Origin: Clostridium sp. AT4
GTDB lineage: Bacteria; Bacillota; Clostridia; Lachnospirales; Lachnospiraceae
Assembly: GCF_001517625.2 (NCBI RefSeq)
Contig: NZ_LN999828.1
Span: 822,303-886,302, forward strand
Direction of reading: 5' to 3'
DNA: 64,000 nt
Part shown: one piece after another, positions 52,267-61,137 of the stretch
Layout of the letters: each line of letters starts with the position of its first letter
How positions within the stretch are numbered: position 1 is the stretch's first letter
Made by a program: the position numbers and the translations under genes
Notes under the pieces: generated by a model
What the model saw: only the letters and a program-made list of their open reading frames with translations
Database searches by the model: none
Told to the model about the DNA's origin: nothing

Positions 52267-52309
52267 GACAGGTTAGCCGAGAAGCTTTAGATAGAGAGGC
52301 AGATATCAA

Positions 52310-52631
52310 ATGGCAAAAATGACAGTTTATCACGGTGGTTACACACCGATTGAAATCCCGGAGATCCGTATTGGAAAAAACACAAAGGATTTTGGAAGTG
52401 GATTTTATTATTGACTGCAGGAACGGAAAGAAACATGCATATGATATTGTAATTGGGGCAATGGCAGATGATCAGATTTATAATTATATATCTGATTATC
52501 TGGATGGGAGCATTACAAGAGAACAGTTTTGGATATTGGCAAAATTTAAGTACCCAACGCATCGGATTAACTTCTGCACAAAAGAAGCGCTGAAATGTCT
52601 CGAATACAGAGGTTTTGAGGAGGTTTTATGA
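52310..52631 (+). pseudogene. Broken DUF3990 gene
   Basis: A start ATG at 52310 gives MAKMTVYHGGYTPIEIPEIR, then IGKNTKDFGSGFYY and a TGA at 52412. In another frame the C-terminal half of the same family resumes: DCRNGKKHAYDIVIGAMADD and ITREQFWILAKFKYP. DUF3990 starts with VYHGG and normally continues uninterrupted for about 160-170 residues, so the middle is deleted with a frameshift. DUF3990 belongs near ADP-ribosyltransferase-like toxins in the literature I recall, but no activity can remain here. Confidence 0.78.
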
Positions 52632-53092
52632 TGGAAAATCCAGGCAGAGAGTCGGCAAAGGATAACGATCTGTTTTTTACATGCAGCCTGATTGATTATA
52701 TTGCAAGAAAAACGAAAAATACAAGAGCAGATACCGTAAATGCATTAGGGAAAAAGAACCTTGCGAAAATCTATGATCTGGCGGATGTCTATCACTGTGA
52801 CAATATAGAGCGTGTGAGTGATGATTTTATCAGAGAAGCAGGAATCAAAATGGGAAATTTTGACAATGTAGCAGCTTGTGGATATGCCATTCCGTCCCAT
52901 TGGGATATTGGAAAGGTTTATAAAAGACTGATAAAGTCTGTGGCAGAGTGCGAGAAGATAGAAGTGACTGACGCCCTGATAAAGGTCTATAATTCATTTA
53001 TCAGCAGTAAAATTGATGATTACAACAGCAGTATGTATTATGAAAATCCCTCGTATCTGTTGGAATGTTATCTGGAAAATAAAGTAATCTGA
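52628..53092 (+). CDS. Conserved hypothetical protein associated with DUF3990
   Basis: 154 residues. It overlaps the stop of the broken DUF3990 gene by ATGA, showing former translational coupling. It starts like a small helical family (DLFFTCSLIDYIARKTKN) and has a later conserved part (GYAIPSHWDIGKVYKRLIKS). I recognise it as a partner gene seen beside DUF3990 but do not know its function; toxin-antitoxin pairing is a guess. With its partner broken it may be a relic. A terminator follows. Confidence 0.68.
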   Translation: MMENPGRESAKDNDLFFTCSLIDYIARKTKNTRADTVNALGKKNLAKIYDLADVYHCDNIERVSDDFIREAGIKMGNFDNVAACGYAIPSHWDIGKVYKRLIKSVAECEKIEVTDALIKVYNSFISSKIDDYNSSMYYENPSYLLECYLENKVI

Positions 53093-53099
53093 CCGTTTG

Positions 53100-53138
53100 G
53101 AGATGCCGGGAAGCCCAGGCGTCTCTTTTTATTTTTTT
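53100..53138 (+). terminator. Terminator at the right end of the island
   Basis: GAGATGCC and GGCGTCTC pair (8 bp, one G-U), with inner GGG/CCC, followed by TTTTTATTTTTTT. Confidence 0.85.
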
Positions 53139-53246
53139 AGACCGGGATTTTTGTCCAAAACATCAAGAAATCCATCCCTGTCCCGTAGTATACTAAGCTC
53201 CGCATTTATGTGGTTCTGCACACAATCAACAGAAGGCGGTGGCAAT

Positions 53247-54008
53247 ATGTACGGTATTCTTTTAAAATTCGGCTGGAGACGGCAGATCCAGTACCGGGCC
53301 GGGATGGCTCTCAGGCTGGTGGGAGATATGCTGAGGCTCTATATCAAAGGCTGTATCTGGCTGGCGCTCCTGAAAGACGGTTTTTCGGAGACAGCAGCTT
53401 ATACTCTGATCAGCCTTCTGATTCTGATCCTCACGGATACCAGGATCAGCGGAGAGCTGGCAGACCGGGTAAAAAGCGGAATGATCGCAGTAGATCTGAT
53501 CCGCCCTATTTCCTTAAAATGGTATTTTTTCTTTGATCAGCTAGGGGAGAATGTACTGCGCTTTCTGGCAGAAGGGTTAGTGCTGATTCCCTTTGCTTTC
53601 TGTCTTTGGAATCTGCCTCTGCCTTCGGTTTCTTCCATGTGCTTTGGTAGTCTGGCTGTGGTTTTCGCCGTGATTTTATGCTACAGCATCCAGTATACCA
53701 CCGGACTTCTGGTGTTCTGGATGAAGGACGGAACCTATACCCGGATGATTACAGACAGCCTGTTTACGCTGTTTTCCGGCCTGTCCATTCCTTTGTGGTT
53801 TTATCCTCGGTGGCTGGAGAAGTTCTGTGGTTATCTTCCTTTTCGCCTGACCGTTTATGAACCTGTCTGTATCTGGCTTGGCCGGTATACCCATGCAGAA
53901 TGCATCAGGCTGCTCATTTTGGAGCTTATCTGGATTTTGGCGGTAACGGTGCTTGAAAAATGGCTTTGGAACCGGATTGGAACGGTGCTTGAGATAGAGG
54001 GAGGATGA
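53247..54008 (+). CDS. ABC-2 type permease, first subunit
   Basis: 253 residues with six hydrophobic segments, resembling the ABC2_membrane_6 (PF06182) family that pairs as two permeases with one ATPase. The start MYGILLKFGWRRQIQYRAG is typical of the group. The ATG at 53247 has AAGGCGGTGGCAAT before it; the frame is open further upstream across the terminator of the previous gene, but that part is not family-like. The stop is 4 bp before the next permease. The transported substrate is unknown. Confidence 0.82.
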   Translation: MYGILLKFGWRRQIQYRAGMALRLVGDMLRLYIKGCIWLALLKDGFSETAAYTLISLLILILTDTRISGELADRVKSGMIAVDLIRPISLKWYFFFDQLGENVLRFLAEGLVLIPFAFCLWNLPLPSVSSMCFGSLAVVFAVILCYSIQYTTGLLVFWMKDGTYTRMITDSLFTLFSGLSIPLWFYPRWLEKFCGYLPFRLTVYEPVCIWLGRYTHAECIRLLILELIWILAVTVLEKWLWNRIGTVLEIEGG

Positions 54009-54012
54009 GAAA

Positions 54013-54804
54013 ATGGGAGTATACGGAGCGTTTCTTAAAAATGGTTTTCTGACACAGATGGCCCACAGGGGACAATATGCCATGCGGATGCTTGCAAAGA
54101 TTATGGGCTGGTCTACGGGAATGATTATGGTGCTGATCCTTTTGGAACGGTTCGGACAGATCGGAGGCTGGAACCGGGAAGAAATCCTTCTTCTTTATGC
54201 CTTTGATATTTTGTCCTACTCGGTTGCAGCGACCTTTTTTATGGGATCTTTTGGAAAACTGCACCGGCTGATCCGCCAGGGAGAACTGGATCTTGTGCTG
54301 ACAAAGCCGGCTGACCCGATGATATATCTGGCAGCTTCCCATGTAAGCGCCGGCTATACAAGCAATTATCTTATGGGCGGAGCTGTGCTTGTGATCTGCC
54401 TGATCCGGCTGGATATTGCCCTGACGCCCATTCATCTGTTCTGGCTGGCAGCGGATCTTTTGGGAGCATCTTTGATACAGGCGGCGGGCTTTGTATTTAC
54501 AGCGGTTCCTGCCTTCTGGATTGGGGAGAGCGAGGGCTTGTATCGCCTTCTCTATAAAAATCTGACGGAATTTATCCAGTATCCGCTGTCTGTTTATCAC
54601 CGGGGGATCCGGGAGCTGCTGACCTTTGTGCTCCCATATGCATTTATCAATTACTATCCCGTACAGTATTTCATTGACCGCCAGGAGGGAATCTGTCCGG
54701 GAATTCTGCGGTATCTGACACCCCTTGTAGGCTGCGGTGTGTTTTTGCTTTCCAGGCTGTTCTGGCGGCTGGGTCTGCGGGCCTACAGCGGGGCAGGCTC
54801 ATAA
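54013..54804 (+). CDS. ABC-2 type permease, second subunit
   Basis: 263 residues, six membrane segments, same PF06182-like family as the preceding gene. Motifs such as LIRQGELDLVLTKPADPM, a short amphipathic cytoplasmic segment, are conserved in this group. It follows the first permease by 4 bp and precedes the ATPase by 26 bp, so the three form one transporter. The ribosome site is GGGAGGATGAGAAA. Confidence 0.83.
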   Translation: MGVYGAFLKNGFLTQMAHRGQYAMRMLAKIMGWSTGMIMVLILLERFGQIGGWNREEILLLYAFDILSYSVAATFFMGSFGKLHRLIRQGELDLVLTKPADPMIYLAASHVSAGYTSNYLMGGAVLVICLIRLDIALTPIHLFWLAADLLGASLIQAAGFVFTAVPAFWIGESEGLYRLLYKNLTEFIQYPLSVYHRGIRELLTFVLPYAFINYYPVQYFIDRQEGICPGILRYLTPLVGCGVFLLSRLFWRLGLRAYSGAGS

Positions 54805-54830
54805 TCAAAACAGAAAGAGGGGAAAACAGA

Positions 54831-55658
54831 ATGGCATATATTGAGGCTGAAAATCTGCAGAAAACATTTAAGGTGTATGAGCGTCCAAAAGGCGCAGGGG
54901 CAGCCCTTCGGTCGCTGATACACAGAACCTATACAGAGAAACGGGCAGTGGATGGAATTTCATTTTTCATCCAAAAAGGGGAAATGGTGGGATATATAGG
55001 GCCAAATGGGGCAGGAAAATCCACTACGATTAAAATGCTTGGAGGGATTTTGGTTCCTGATGGAGGAAGCGTTCTGTGCGGCGGCCGTGTTCCCTGGAAG
55101 GAGAGAAAGGAAAATGCCCTTCACATGGGGGTGGTTTTCGGCCAGAGATCTCAGTTAAACTGGGAGCTTCCCATGGAGGATACCTTTGAATTGTACCGAA
55201 AGATGTACCGAATCCCGGAGTCAATCTATAAACGTAATGTAGAATGCTTTACAGAGCTGCTGGGAATGGAGGAATTCTTAAGAAAACCGGTGCGAAGCCT
55301 GAGCCTGGGGCAGAAGATGCGGGCAGAGCTGGCGGCGTCTCTGCTCCATGATCCGGAAGTGCTGTTTTTAGATGAACCCACAGTAGGACTGGATGTGGTG
55401 GCGAAGGACAGGATCCGGAAATTTTTAAAGGAGCTGAACCGGGAGAAGCAGACAACTATTCTCTTGACCAGCCATGATATGATGGATATAGATGAAATCT
55501 GCAGCCGGGTGATTCTGATCGATCACGGAAAGAAGATGCTGGATGAACCGCTGGAAGACTTTTACCAGATTGGACGACAGGTCTGCAGAAAGGAAAAAGC
55601 AGGGCTGGATGAGATGGTGCGGAGCCTGTATGAAAGCCCGGAGGGCAGCTATGAATGA
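54831..55658 (+). CDS. ABC transporter ATPase, ABC-2 exporter type
   Basis: 275 residues. Walker A GPNGAGKST, signature LSLGQKMR (the usual LSGGQ is degenerate here in form but common in this group as LSLGQ), Walker B VLFLDEPTVGLD and H-loop LTSHD. It powers the two permeases upstream. AGAAAGAGGGGAAAACAGA contains the ribosome site. The last 8 bp overlap the start of the AraC-type gene. Confidence 0.9.
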   Translation: MAYIEAENLQKTFKVYERPKGAGAALRSLIHRTYTEKRAVDGISFFIQKGEMVGYIGPNGAGKSTTIKMLGGILVPDGGSVLCGGRVPWKERKENALHMGVVFGQRSQLNWELPMEDTFELYRKMYRIPESIYKRNVECFTELLGMEEFLRKPVRSLSLGQKMRAELAASLLHDPEVLFLDEPTVGLDVVAKDRIRKFLKELNREKQTTILLTSHDMMDIDEICSRVILIDHGKKMLDEPLEDFYQIGRQVCRKEKAGLDEMVRSLYESPEGSYE

Positions 55659-57075
55659 AGAACAGGGATTAAAAAATGTAATTGATTATATAGAAGCGCA
55701 TATAAGAGAATCTCTTTCGGCAGAGGAGATCGCGTCAGCCTGCTATTATTCCAGATCCAACACAAAAGCTCTTTTTAAGAAAGTATTCCAGTATGGGATG
55801 ATGGAGTATGCAGCCAGACGGAAGCTGACTCAGGCAGCAGGGGAACTCTTATCCACCTCACAAAGCGTCTGCGAGATTGCCCTGGAATATGGCTTTGCAT
55901 CCCAGGAGGTATTTACAAGAGCATTTAAGAAAATGTGGCAGGAAACACCGGCCAGATTCAGAAAAAGACGCCGGTTCTGGCAGCTTTTTCCCAGACAGGA
56001 TTTTTTCTGTGATGACTGCGGCGTATTCAGACGGAGATTCTGTCTGGAGGATATGAGAAAGATGCTGGAACACAGGGAGCACACCTGGATTGTGTGCTTT
56101 GATATGGAGGCGCCGGGAATCCGCTATCTGAAAACCGTATTTGGCGGAGAAGGAGGGGAGCGTTTTGTGCTGGATTGCCTGCAGAGAATAGAAGGAGAAA
56201 TGAGAGAGGGAGATCATTTGTTCCGTATTGCAGGCGATAAGTTTGTGCTTCTGGCATCATCAGAGGCGTATGAGACGGTTTTGGATCAGGCAGAGCGGGT
56301 ATTCCGAAGAAATGGGGAAAAAGTGCATTATCAGGGGAATGCAGTGGAGCTGGCTATGTTTGGCGGACTTATAAGGCTGGATCAGGGGGATGCCAGGTCT
56401 GAGCGGCTTTTTGAGAAACTGGATGGTGTCCTTGGAAGGCGCTGGGAACTGACAAAGCGCAGACGGGTTCAGGAGGATACGGATAAGAGAGGAAGCAGAG
56501 GAAGCTGCCGCTTTGTATATCCTGAACAGGGATTTCCTACAGGAACCGTGTATCATGGATATGAAATCTGGAAAAATGAGTTATGGGATACAGATGGAAC
56601 GGATTCAGACCGTTTTTGGGGGTACGGGGCAGATATTAAAAGGGAAAGGGAGCATCTGTCATTTCCTTTAATGTGTATGAAAGAGGAAAACGACTGTTTT
56701 GAACAAAATGCTCCGCAGATTTTCTGGAAACTGGATCAGCCGGGTGGCCGAATGCTTTTTCCCAAGGGAGAAAACTGGTGCGTGTTTCAGGTCATGGGAT
56801 CGGAGGGGCTGGTTGTCCGGGAGCATTTTATGGTGATCCGTGGGCTGAAAACAGAAAAGACAGCGGATGGGTTCACGCTATCTTTTGAAAAATTATTTTT
56901 GGAGGCCGTGCGTACAAAAAACGGCTCATGGCTTCGGCTCAATGAAGGGGAGCTGAAGGAAACGGTTCATGATCTGGGGCTTGGAGCAGAGGAATACCGT
57001 AAAATCTGCCGTACAGAAAGAGAAATACGGACCAGATTTAAAAACAGTCCCCTATTTCAGACAAAGCTCCCGTAA
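55651..57075 (+). CDS. AraC-family regulator with degenerate GGDEF-like domain
   Basis: 474 residues. N-terminal AraC DNA-binding domain (about 6-105: AEEIASACYYSRSNTKALFK, then VCEIALEYGFASQEVFTRAF). A region follows (about 145-290) that resembles GGDEF: RIAGDKFVLLAS replaces R-GGDEF-x-hydrophobic, so it is unlikely to make c-di-GMP. Then a C-terminal part of about 180 residues with no recognised domain. AraC domains usually sit at the C-terminus; here it is at the N-terminus. It is coupled to the transporter ATPase by overlap, so it likely controls or senses transport. CCGGAGGGCAGCT is the ribosome site. Confidence 0.8.
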   Translation: MNEEQGLKNVIDYIEAHIRESLSAEEIASACYYSRSNTKALFKKVFQYGMMEYAARRKLTQAAGELLSTSQSVCEIALEYGFASQEVFTRAFKKMWQETPARFRKRRRFWQLFPRQDFFCDDCGVFRRRFCLEDMRKMLEHREHTWIVCFDMEAPGIRYLKTVFGGEGGERFVLDCLQRIEGEMREGDHLFRIAGDKFVLLASSEAYETVLDQAERVFRRNGEKVHYQGNAVELAMFGGLIRLDQGDARSERLFEKLDGVLGRRWELTKRRRVQEDTDKRGSRGSCRFVYPEQGFPTGTVYHGYEIWKNELWDTDGTDSDRFWGYGADIKREREHLSFPLMCMKEENDCFEQNAPQIFWKLDQPGGRMLFPKGENWCVFQVMGSEGLVVREHFMVIRGLKTEKTADGFTLSFEKLFLEAVRTKNGSWLRLNEGELKETVHDLGLGAEEYRKICRTEREIRTRFKNSPLFQTKLP

Positions 57076-57867
57076 ATATGCCTCCATTTCCTTTGGCGTC
57101 TGTACCATGTGATCCCACAATTCTGCATCCGCTGCATTCCATGGAGAAACAAGGAGGGTTGAAGCGCCGCATGTTTTGCCGGAATACAGGTCAAAATAGC
57201 CCTGGTCACCGATAAAAAGCATTTCCTTTGGAGAGAGATTAAACTGTCTGCCCCACTGTGCAATTCTCTGGGGAAAGGTATGGGGTTTGTCTGCGTCAAA
57301 GCACAGCTCTTCAAAACAGGAGTCATCAAAGCCAAGGTAATCTAAAAGCTCAATACAGTTAGTCTCCTGGGCGTTGGAGCAGAGAACCACATGGATTCCC
57401 TGCTTTTTTAATTCCTTAAGAAGGACAGGAAGAGCCGGATTCGGTACAGGCCCCCAGTATGGATCGATCAGATCGTTCCGCACCAGCCGGAACCGCTTCC
57501 AGAAGTCTTCTCCTTCCCAGCCGATTCTGCGGGCCAGATACATACCCAGGGTCCAGCCGTCGGAAATGTAGGAATAAAGCGTTCGATCCAGCCAGGGGGA
57601 GGGATCAGGCAGAAGAAGGGCTGCCGTGCCCGGTATATCAAAAAGATCTTCAGGAGTTTTTGGATGCTCTGCCTTCTGCTTGGGAACAAACTGCCCGCAT
57701 CGTAAGGAACTCTGGCCGGAGAGTACCTGTTTCATCTGCTCCTGAACCGGAAAAATCCAGTCTCTGTAAGGCGTGTCATGAAAAAAATGATCAATCATCC
57801 GCAGGTATACGCAGGAATCCAGATAAAGGGTTCCGTCAAGGTCAAAACAGATGAAGCGTGGTGTCAT
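57052..57867 (-). CDS. HAD-superfamily hydrolase
   Basis: 271 residues. Motif I FDLDGTLY (nucleophile Asp), motif III and IV near LFIGDQGYFDLYSG, with LCSNAQ as motif II. Likely a phosphatase for a small phosphorylated metabolite. It is the last gene of the minus-strand transport operon and lies 16 bp after the phosphodiesterase gene. Its 3' end overlaps the AraC-type gene by 24 bp on the opposite strand. Confidence 0.82.
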   Translation of the reverse strand: MTPRFICFDLDGTLYLDSCVYLRMIDHFFHDTPYRDWIFPVQEQMKQVLSGQSSLRCGQFVPKQKAEHPKTPEDLFDIPGTAALLLPDPSPWLDRTLYSYISDGWTLGMYLARRIGWEGEDFWKRFRLVRNDLIDPYWGPVPNPALPVLLKELKKQGIHVVLCSNAQETNCIELLDYLGFDDSCFEELCFDADKPHTFPQRIAQWGRQFNLSPKEMLFIGDQGYFDLYSGKTCGASTLLVSPWNAADAELWDHMVQTPKEMEAYLRELCLK

Positions 57868-57883
57868 AGGGCCCTCCTTCTTG

Positions 57884-59161
57884 TTACAGCCTTGTCATCC
57901 AGGTAAACGGGGTTCCGTCCATATGGTTTTCTGTAATACCTAAAAGACGCAGGAGCGTAGGTGCTTCATCCACCAGGTATCCGCCCTTTTGCACCTTTCC
58001 GGGGATTACATCCGGGCCGCTTAAGATAAAGGGCGGTTTGTCCCCTTTTTCCGGCAGATGGCCGTGGGTAGAAACAGAAAGCTTGTATTCGCGGATTTCA
58101 TCCACAGAAGTAAAGTACTCAGTGGCATTGGCTGTCTTATCAAAGGCTGTCCGATCCCCGGCTTCTACTACAAAGTCAAATTCTCCGGTCAGATGCAGGT
58201 CTGCCGCCTGTTCTTTTGTAAAAATCTGGGAAATACTTCCGGGATACTGGTCGCGGATTTTACAAAGGGTTTCATAGACCAGTTTAGGGTCTACATCCGG
58301 CTGGCGGTAGATCTGTGCGCTGAAGGCGCACTGGGCGGCATATATCTTCCAGGAGGTCACGGTTCCGTTTTCCTCTGTCAGAAAGCCCATATCGCGCAGC
58401 ACGGTATTTAAGTGGAACATCTGGTCGCAGTAGAGCTGGCCGTGATCCCCAAGGACGGCGATATTGGTATTCTCAAGGCCTCCTGTTTCATCCAGGGCGT
58501 CAAATACCCTGCCAAGCTGTTCATCTACAAAAGCAAAGGCATGATCCAGCTGTTCGCTTCGTACCCCCAGTTTGTGACGCTGATGATCCACATAGGATAA
58601 ATGCAGGAACATAAGGTCAGGCCGGTATTCTTTTATAATATCTACGGCACACTGGGCGGCAAATTCGTCCATCTGGGGCGTTTTCATCCAGCGGAGCATA
58701 TGCTTGTTGCGCTCAAAAATCTCTTTGGCCTTTGGGCTGTCTGCTAAGTCAAAGTAAGGAGTGGGGTCATCCTCTTCATGGGGAGCCCAGATTTCCGCAA
58801 TGTTGTAGTCTGCCCCGCAATCACCCATTACAGGCCAGGTAATGGCTGCAGTGGTCAGCCCGGCTGCTTTTGCATAGTCAATGAGAGTAGGCGTTTTGAT
58901 ATCCTTTCTGAACCAGTACCATTCCGGCCGGTCTTTTGACAGGGGTTGGAACTTTTCATTGTTGCAGATACCGTGGCGATCCGGCCAGCAGCCGGTGGAA
59001 ATGGTTACATGGCAGGGATAGGTAAGAGTGGGGTAGCAGCACAGGATATCCTCTGCCCAGGAGGCCTGCTTCATGATACGCCCCAGATTGGGAAGTTTTT
59101 TTAAACGTTCGATATCAGCGCTGATCAATGCATCGATGGAAATGACAAGTGTCCGGTTCAT
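57884..59161 (-). CDS. Alkaline-phosphatase-superfamily phosphodiesterase/pyrophosphatase
   Basis: 425 residues of the type I phosphodiesterase/nucleotide pyrophosphatase-like family. The metal and nucleophile residues are in SIDAL (Asp), YPTLTYPCH (nucleophile Thr), YVDHQRHK (Asp, His), LGDHGQ (Asp, His) and STHGH (His). No signal peptide, so it works inside the cell. It starts by an ATGA overlap with the gene before it (59158-59161), so it is translationally coupled. It probably splits an imported phosphodiester or phosphorylated compound. Confidence 0.88.
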   Translation of the reverse strand: MNRTLVISIDALISADIERLKKLPNLGRIMKQASWAEDILCCYPTLTYPCHVTISTGCWPDRHGICNNEKFQPLSKDRPEWYWFRKDIKTPTLIDYAKAAGLTTAAITWPVMGDCGADYNIAEIWAPHEEDDPTPYFDLADSPKAKEIFERNKHMLRWMKTPQMDEFAAQCAVDIIKEYRPDLMFLHLSYVDHQRHKLGVRSEQLDHAFAFVDEQLGRVFDALDETGGLENTNIAVLGDHGQLYCDQMFHLNTVLRDMGFLTEENGTVTSWKIYAAQCAFSAQIYRQPDVDPKLVYETLCKIRDQYPGSISQIFTKEQAADLHLTGEFDFVVEAGDRTAFDKTANATEYFTSVDEIREYKLSVSTHGHLPEKGDKPPFILSGPDVIPGKVQKGGYLVDEAPTLLRLLGITENHMDGTPFTWMTRL

Positions 59162-59736
59162 ATGTCTTCCTCTCCTTTCCGTCTTTCTGTAAGTTCTGCT
59201 TCCCAGCGGTCATTCTGACCAGCTGTACTGTCATTTAAAACGGCTTCCGGGAAAACGACAGCCGCCTGAGAGATAAAATGTTCATAGGAGCGGCCACGAT
59301 TCTGTCCTTCGATGGTATGCATGTCAAATACATAGTCCGGAAGGGGGAAGGGGACGCGGTCGCGGATCCGCCGCTTGGTCAGACTGGCCAGAGTGCTGGA
59401 ACCCCGTTCCTTGGGACAGCTGCACAGATAGCGGACTGCATGGACAAAAAACAGAGGGTAATCCATGCTGTCTGCTCCAAGCTTTTGGCTGGCGTGGTAC
59501 AGAGAAAGCACAACCGACGGTGCAGCCGGCTGTCCAAGCCCCACGTCCTCTGCGCTGATGACTAAAAGCCTCTGCCACAGATAGTCGCGAAGCTCCTCGC
59601 CGGACAGATAGAGCTCATAGGCAGCACGGGCCGCTTCCTCCGTTTTTCCCCTGCGGATGAATTTCTGCAGAGCTGAGATGATAATATCTGCCGGTTCTCC
59701 GCAGGGAGTAAGAATATGATGATAGAGAATCTCCAT
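59158..59736 (-). CDS. RarA/MgsA C-terminal-like protein, no AAA domain
   Basis: 192 residues. The sequence pattern DIIISALQKFIRRGKTEEAA and YLWQRLLVISAEDVGLG recalls the oligomerisation domain at the C-terminus of RarA (MgsA) clamp-loader-like ATPases (SALIKSIRGSDPDAAL and VIAASEDIG). No ATPase core precedes it. Such stand-alone copies exist in clostridia, but the reason for their place in a transport operon is not known. The ATG at 59736 has GAGGAACAAATTT; a TTG further upstream is in frame but overlaps the previous gene. Confidence 0.6.
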   Translation of the reverse strand: MEILYHHILTPCGEPADIIISALQKFIRRGKTEEAARAAYELYLSGEELRDYLWQRLLVISAEDVGLGQPAAPSVVLSLYHASQKLGADSMDYPLFFVHAVRYLCSCPKERGSSTLASLTKRRIRDRVPFPLPDYVFDMHTIEGQNRGRSYEHFISQAAVVFPEAVLNDSTAGQNDRWEAELTERRKGEEDI

Positions 59737-59774
59737 AAATTTGTTCCTCGTCTTTCTGACAGAAGGACGGAAAA

Positions 59775-61100
59775 TCAATTCAGTCCTACGGTCTGTTTTA
59801 AATTGTCCAGAGCAGTCTGCGGGTCTGTACCGTTTTCTGCAACCTCCTGCATCATAGTACGCACGGCGCTGGTAACGGCACTGGAGGTAGTGGTATCGTT
59901 GGTAAAGGCCGGCTCGTAGAAATAGCGGTCATTCTGCTCTACTGCGGCGGTAAGAAAATCATGTCCATCGGCAACGTAAGCTTTATATTCTTCGCTGTCA
60001 GCCACAGATTGGCGGATGGGAAGATAGCCGGTGCCTGCGGTTACCACAGCCAGATTGGCTTCTTTGGAGGTTAAAAACTTGATCAGCTCATAGGAAGCAT
60101 AGGCTTTTTCGGGATTTCCGGACTGGTTTAAGGCCGTGATGACATGACCGGCGCTTAAGTTGGCTGCCGTATCATCGCTTACCTGTGGGATGGGAGCGGT
60201 TGACCACTTAAGTTCCGGATTTTTGGCAGGAATATAGCTGGCTTCTACGCTGTCTCCTACATACATGGGGATCTGTTCGTTTGCAAAGGGCCCGGAGAAA
60301 AACATATCCTCACCCGCAGTCCTCCAGATACCGGATCCTACATTTTCCTTCCAGAGGTTTAATACCTTTAAAGCCGTTTCAGAATCCTCTTCTGCAAAGT
60401 AAATATTTCCTTCCGGATCTGTATACCGTCCGCCGTACTGCTTTACAAGGGTCATAAAGCTTCCGGCCAGATTGTCCCAGCCAAAGGCAGGAGCACCGGT
60501 GATCTCATGGATTTTTTTGCTGGTTTCGATCAGCTCGTCCCAGGTGGCGGGAACCGTTAAGCCGTTTTCCTCAAAAAAGGCGGTGTTGTAATAAAGCACT
60601 TCTGAGTAGGAGTGGATGGGAAGAGAATACGTTCCTTCCTTGGCATAGGTGGTTCCGCCGTTTCTCAAACCTTCAAATATATCTTCGTAGTCAGGCATTC
60701 CCACAGTTTCATCCTGGATGTAGGGGGTAAGATCTACGACTAGGTCGGTCTGAAGATAATCGGCCACATAGGGGCGCAGAGCCAGAGTTACATCCGGGGC
60801 AGTTTCTGCCTTAATGGCAGCGATTACATTGGAATATAAGTCGGAGCTGCTTCCGTTAAAGGTAGCGGTTACAGTGATCTGCTTTTCCTTTCCGACGGTA
60901 TCATTAAACTGGGCGATCAGCTTATCTAAAACCTCTGCATGGACAGGATTGGAAATAGAATGCCAGAACTGAAGCTCTACAGGCTTGGTGATTTTTGTGA
61001 CAATCCCATCAGATGTCTGGGAAGGCGCGGACTCAGAGCCGCAGGCAGCAAGAGACAGTGCAGCGGTTCCTGCTAAAAGAAGACAGGTCATGTTTTTCAT
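59775..61100 (-). CDS. Extracellular solute-binding lipoprotein (sugar ABC type, UgpB-like)
   Basis: 441 residues. Signal peptide with lipobox LAAC (cysteine about residue 20), followed by a family 1 binding protein fold (FWHSISNPVHAEVLDKLIAQ, AFGWDNLAGSFMTLVKQYGG). It captures a substrate outside the cell for the permeases of the same operon. UgpB/MalE similarity suggests a sugar or glycerol-phosphate compound. The ATG at 61100 has AAGGAGGAAAACAA; a longer frame of 24 extra residues is preceded by the 3' end of the permease gene and is not a signal peptide. Confidence 0.9.
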   Translation of the reverse strand: MKNMTCLLLAGTAALSLAACGSESAPSQTSDGIVTKITKPVELQFWHSISNPVHAEVLDKLIAQFNDTVGKEKQITVTATFNGSSSDLYSNVIAAIKAETAPDVTLALRPYVADYLQTDLVVDLTPYIQDETVGMPDYEDIFEGLRNGGTTYAKEGTYSLPIHSYSEVLYYNTAFFEENGLTVPATWDELIETSKKIHEITGAPAFGWDNLAGSFMTLVKQYGGRYTDPEGNIYFAEEDSETALKVLNLWKENVGSGIWRTAGEDMFFSGPFANEQIPMYVGDSVEASYIPAKNPELKWSTAPIPQVSDDTAANLSAGHVITALNQSGNPEKAYASYELIKFLTSKEANLAVVTAGTGYLPIRQSVADSEEYKAYVADGHDFLTAAVEQNDRYFYEPAFTNDTTTSSAVTSAVRTMMQEVAENGTDPQTALDNLKQTVGLN

Positions 61101-61137
61101 TTGTTTTCCTCCTTGGTTGGTTGACTTGAAATAAATA

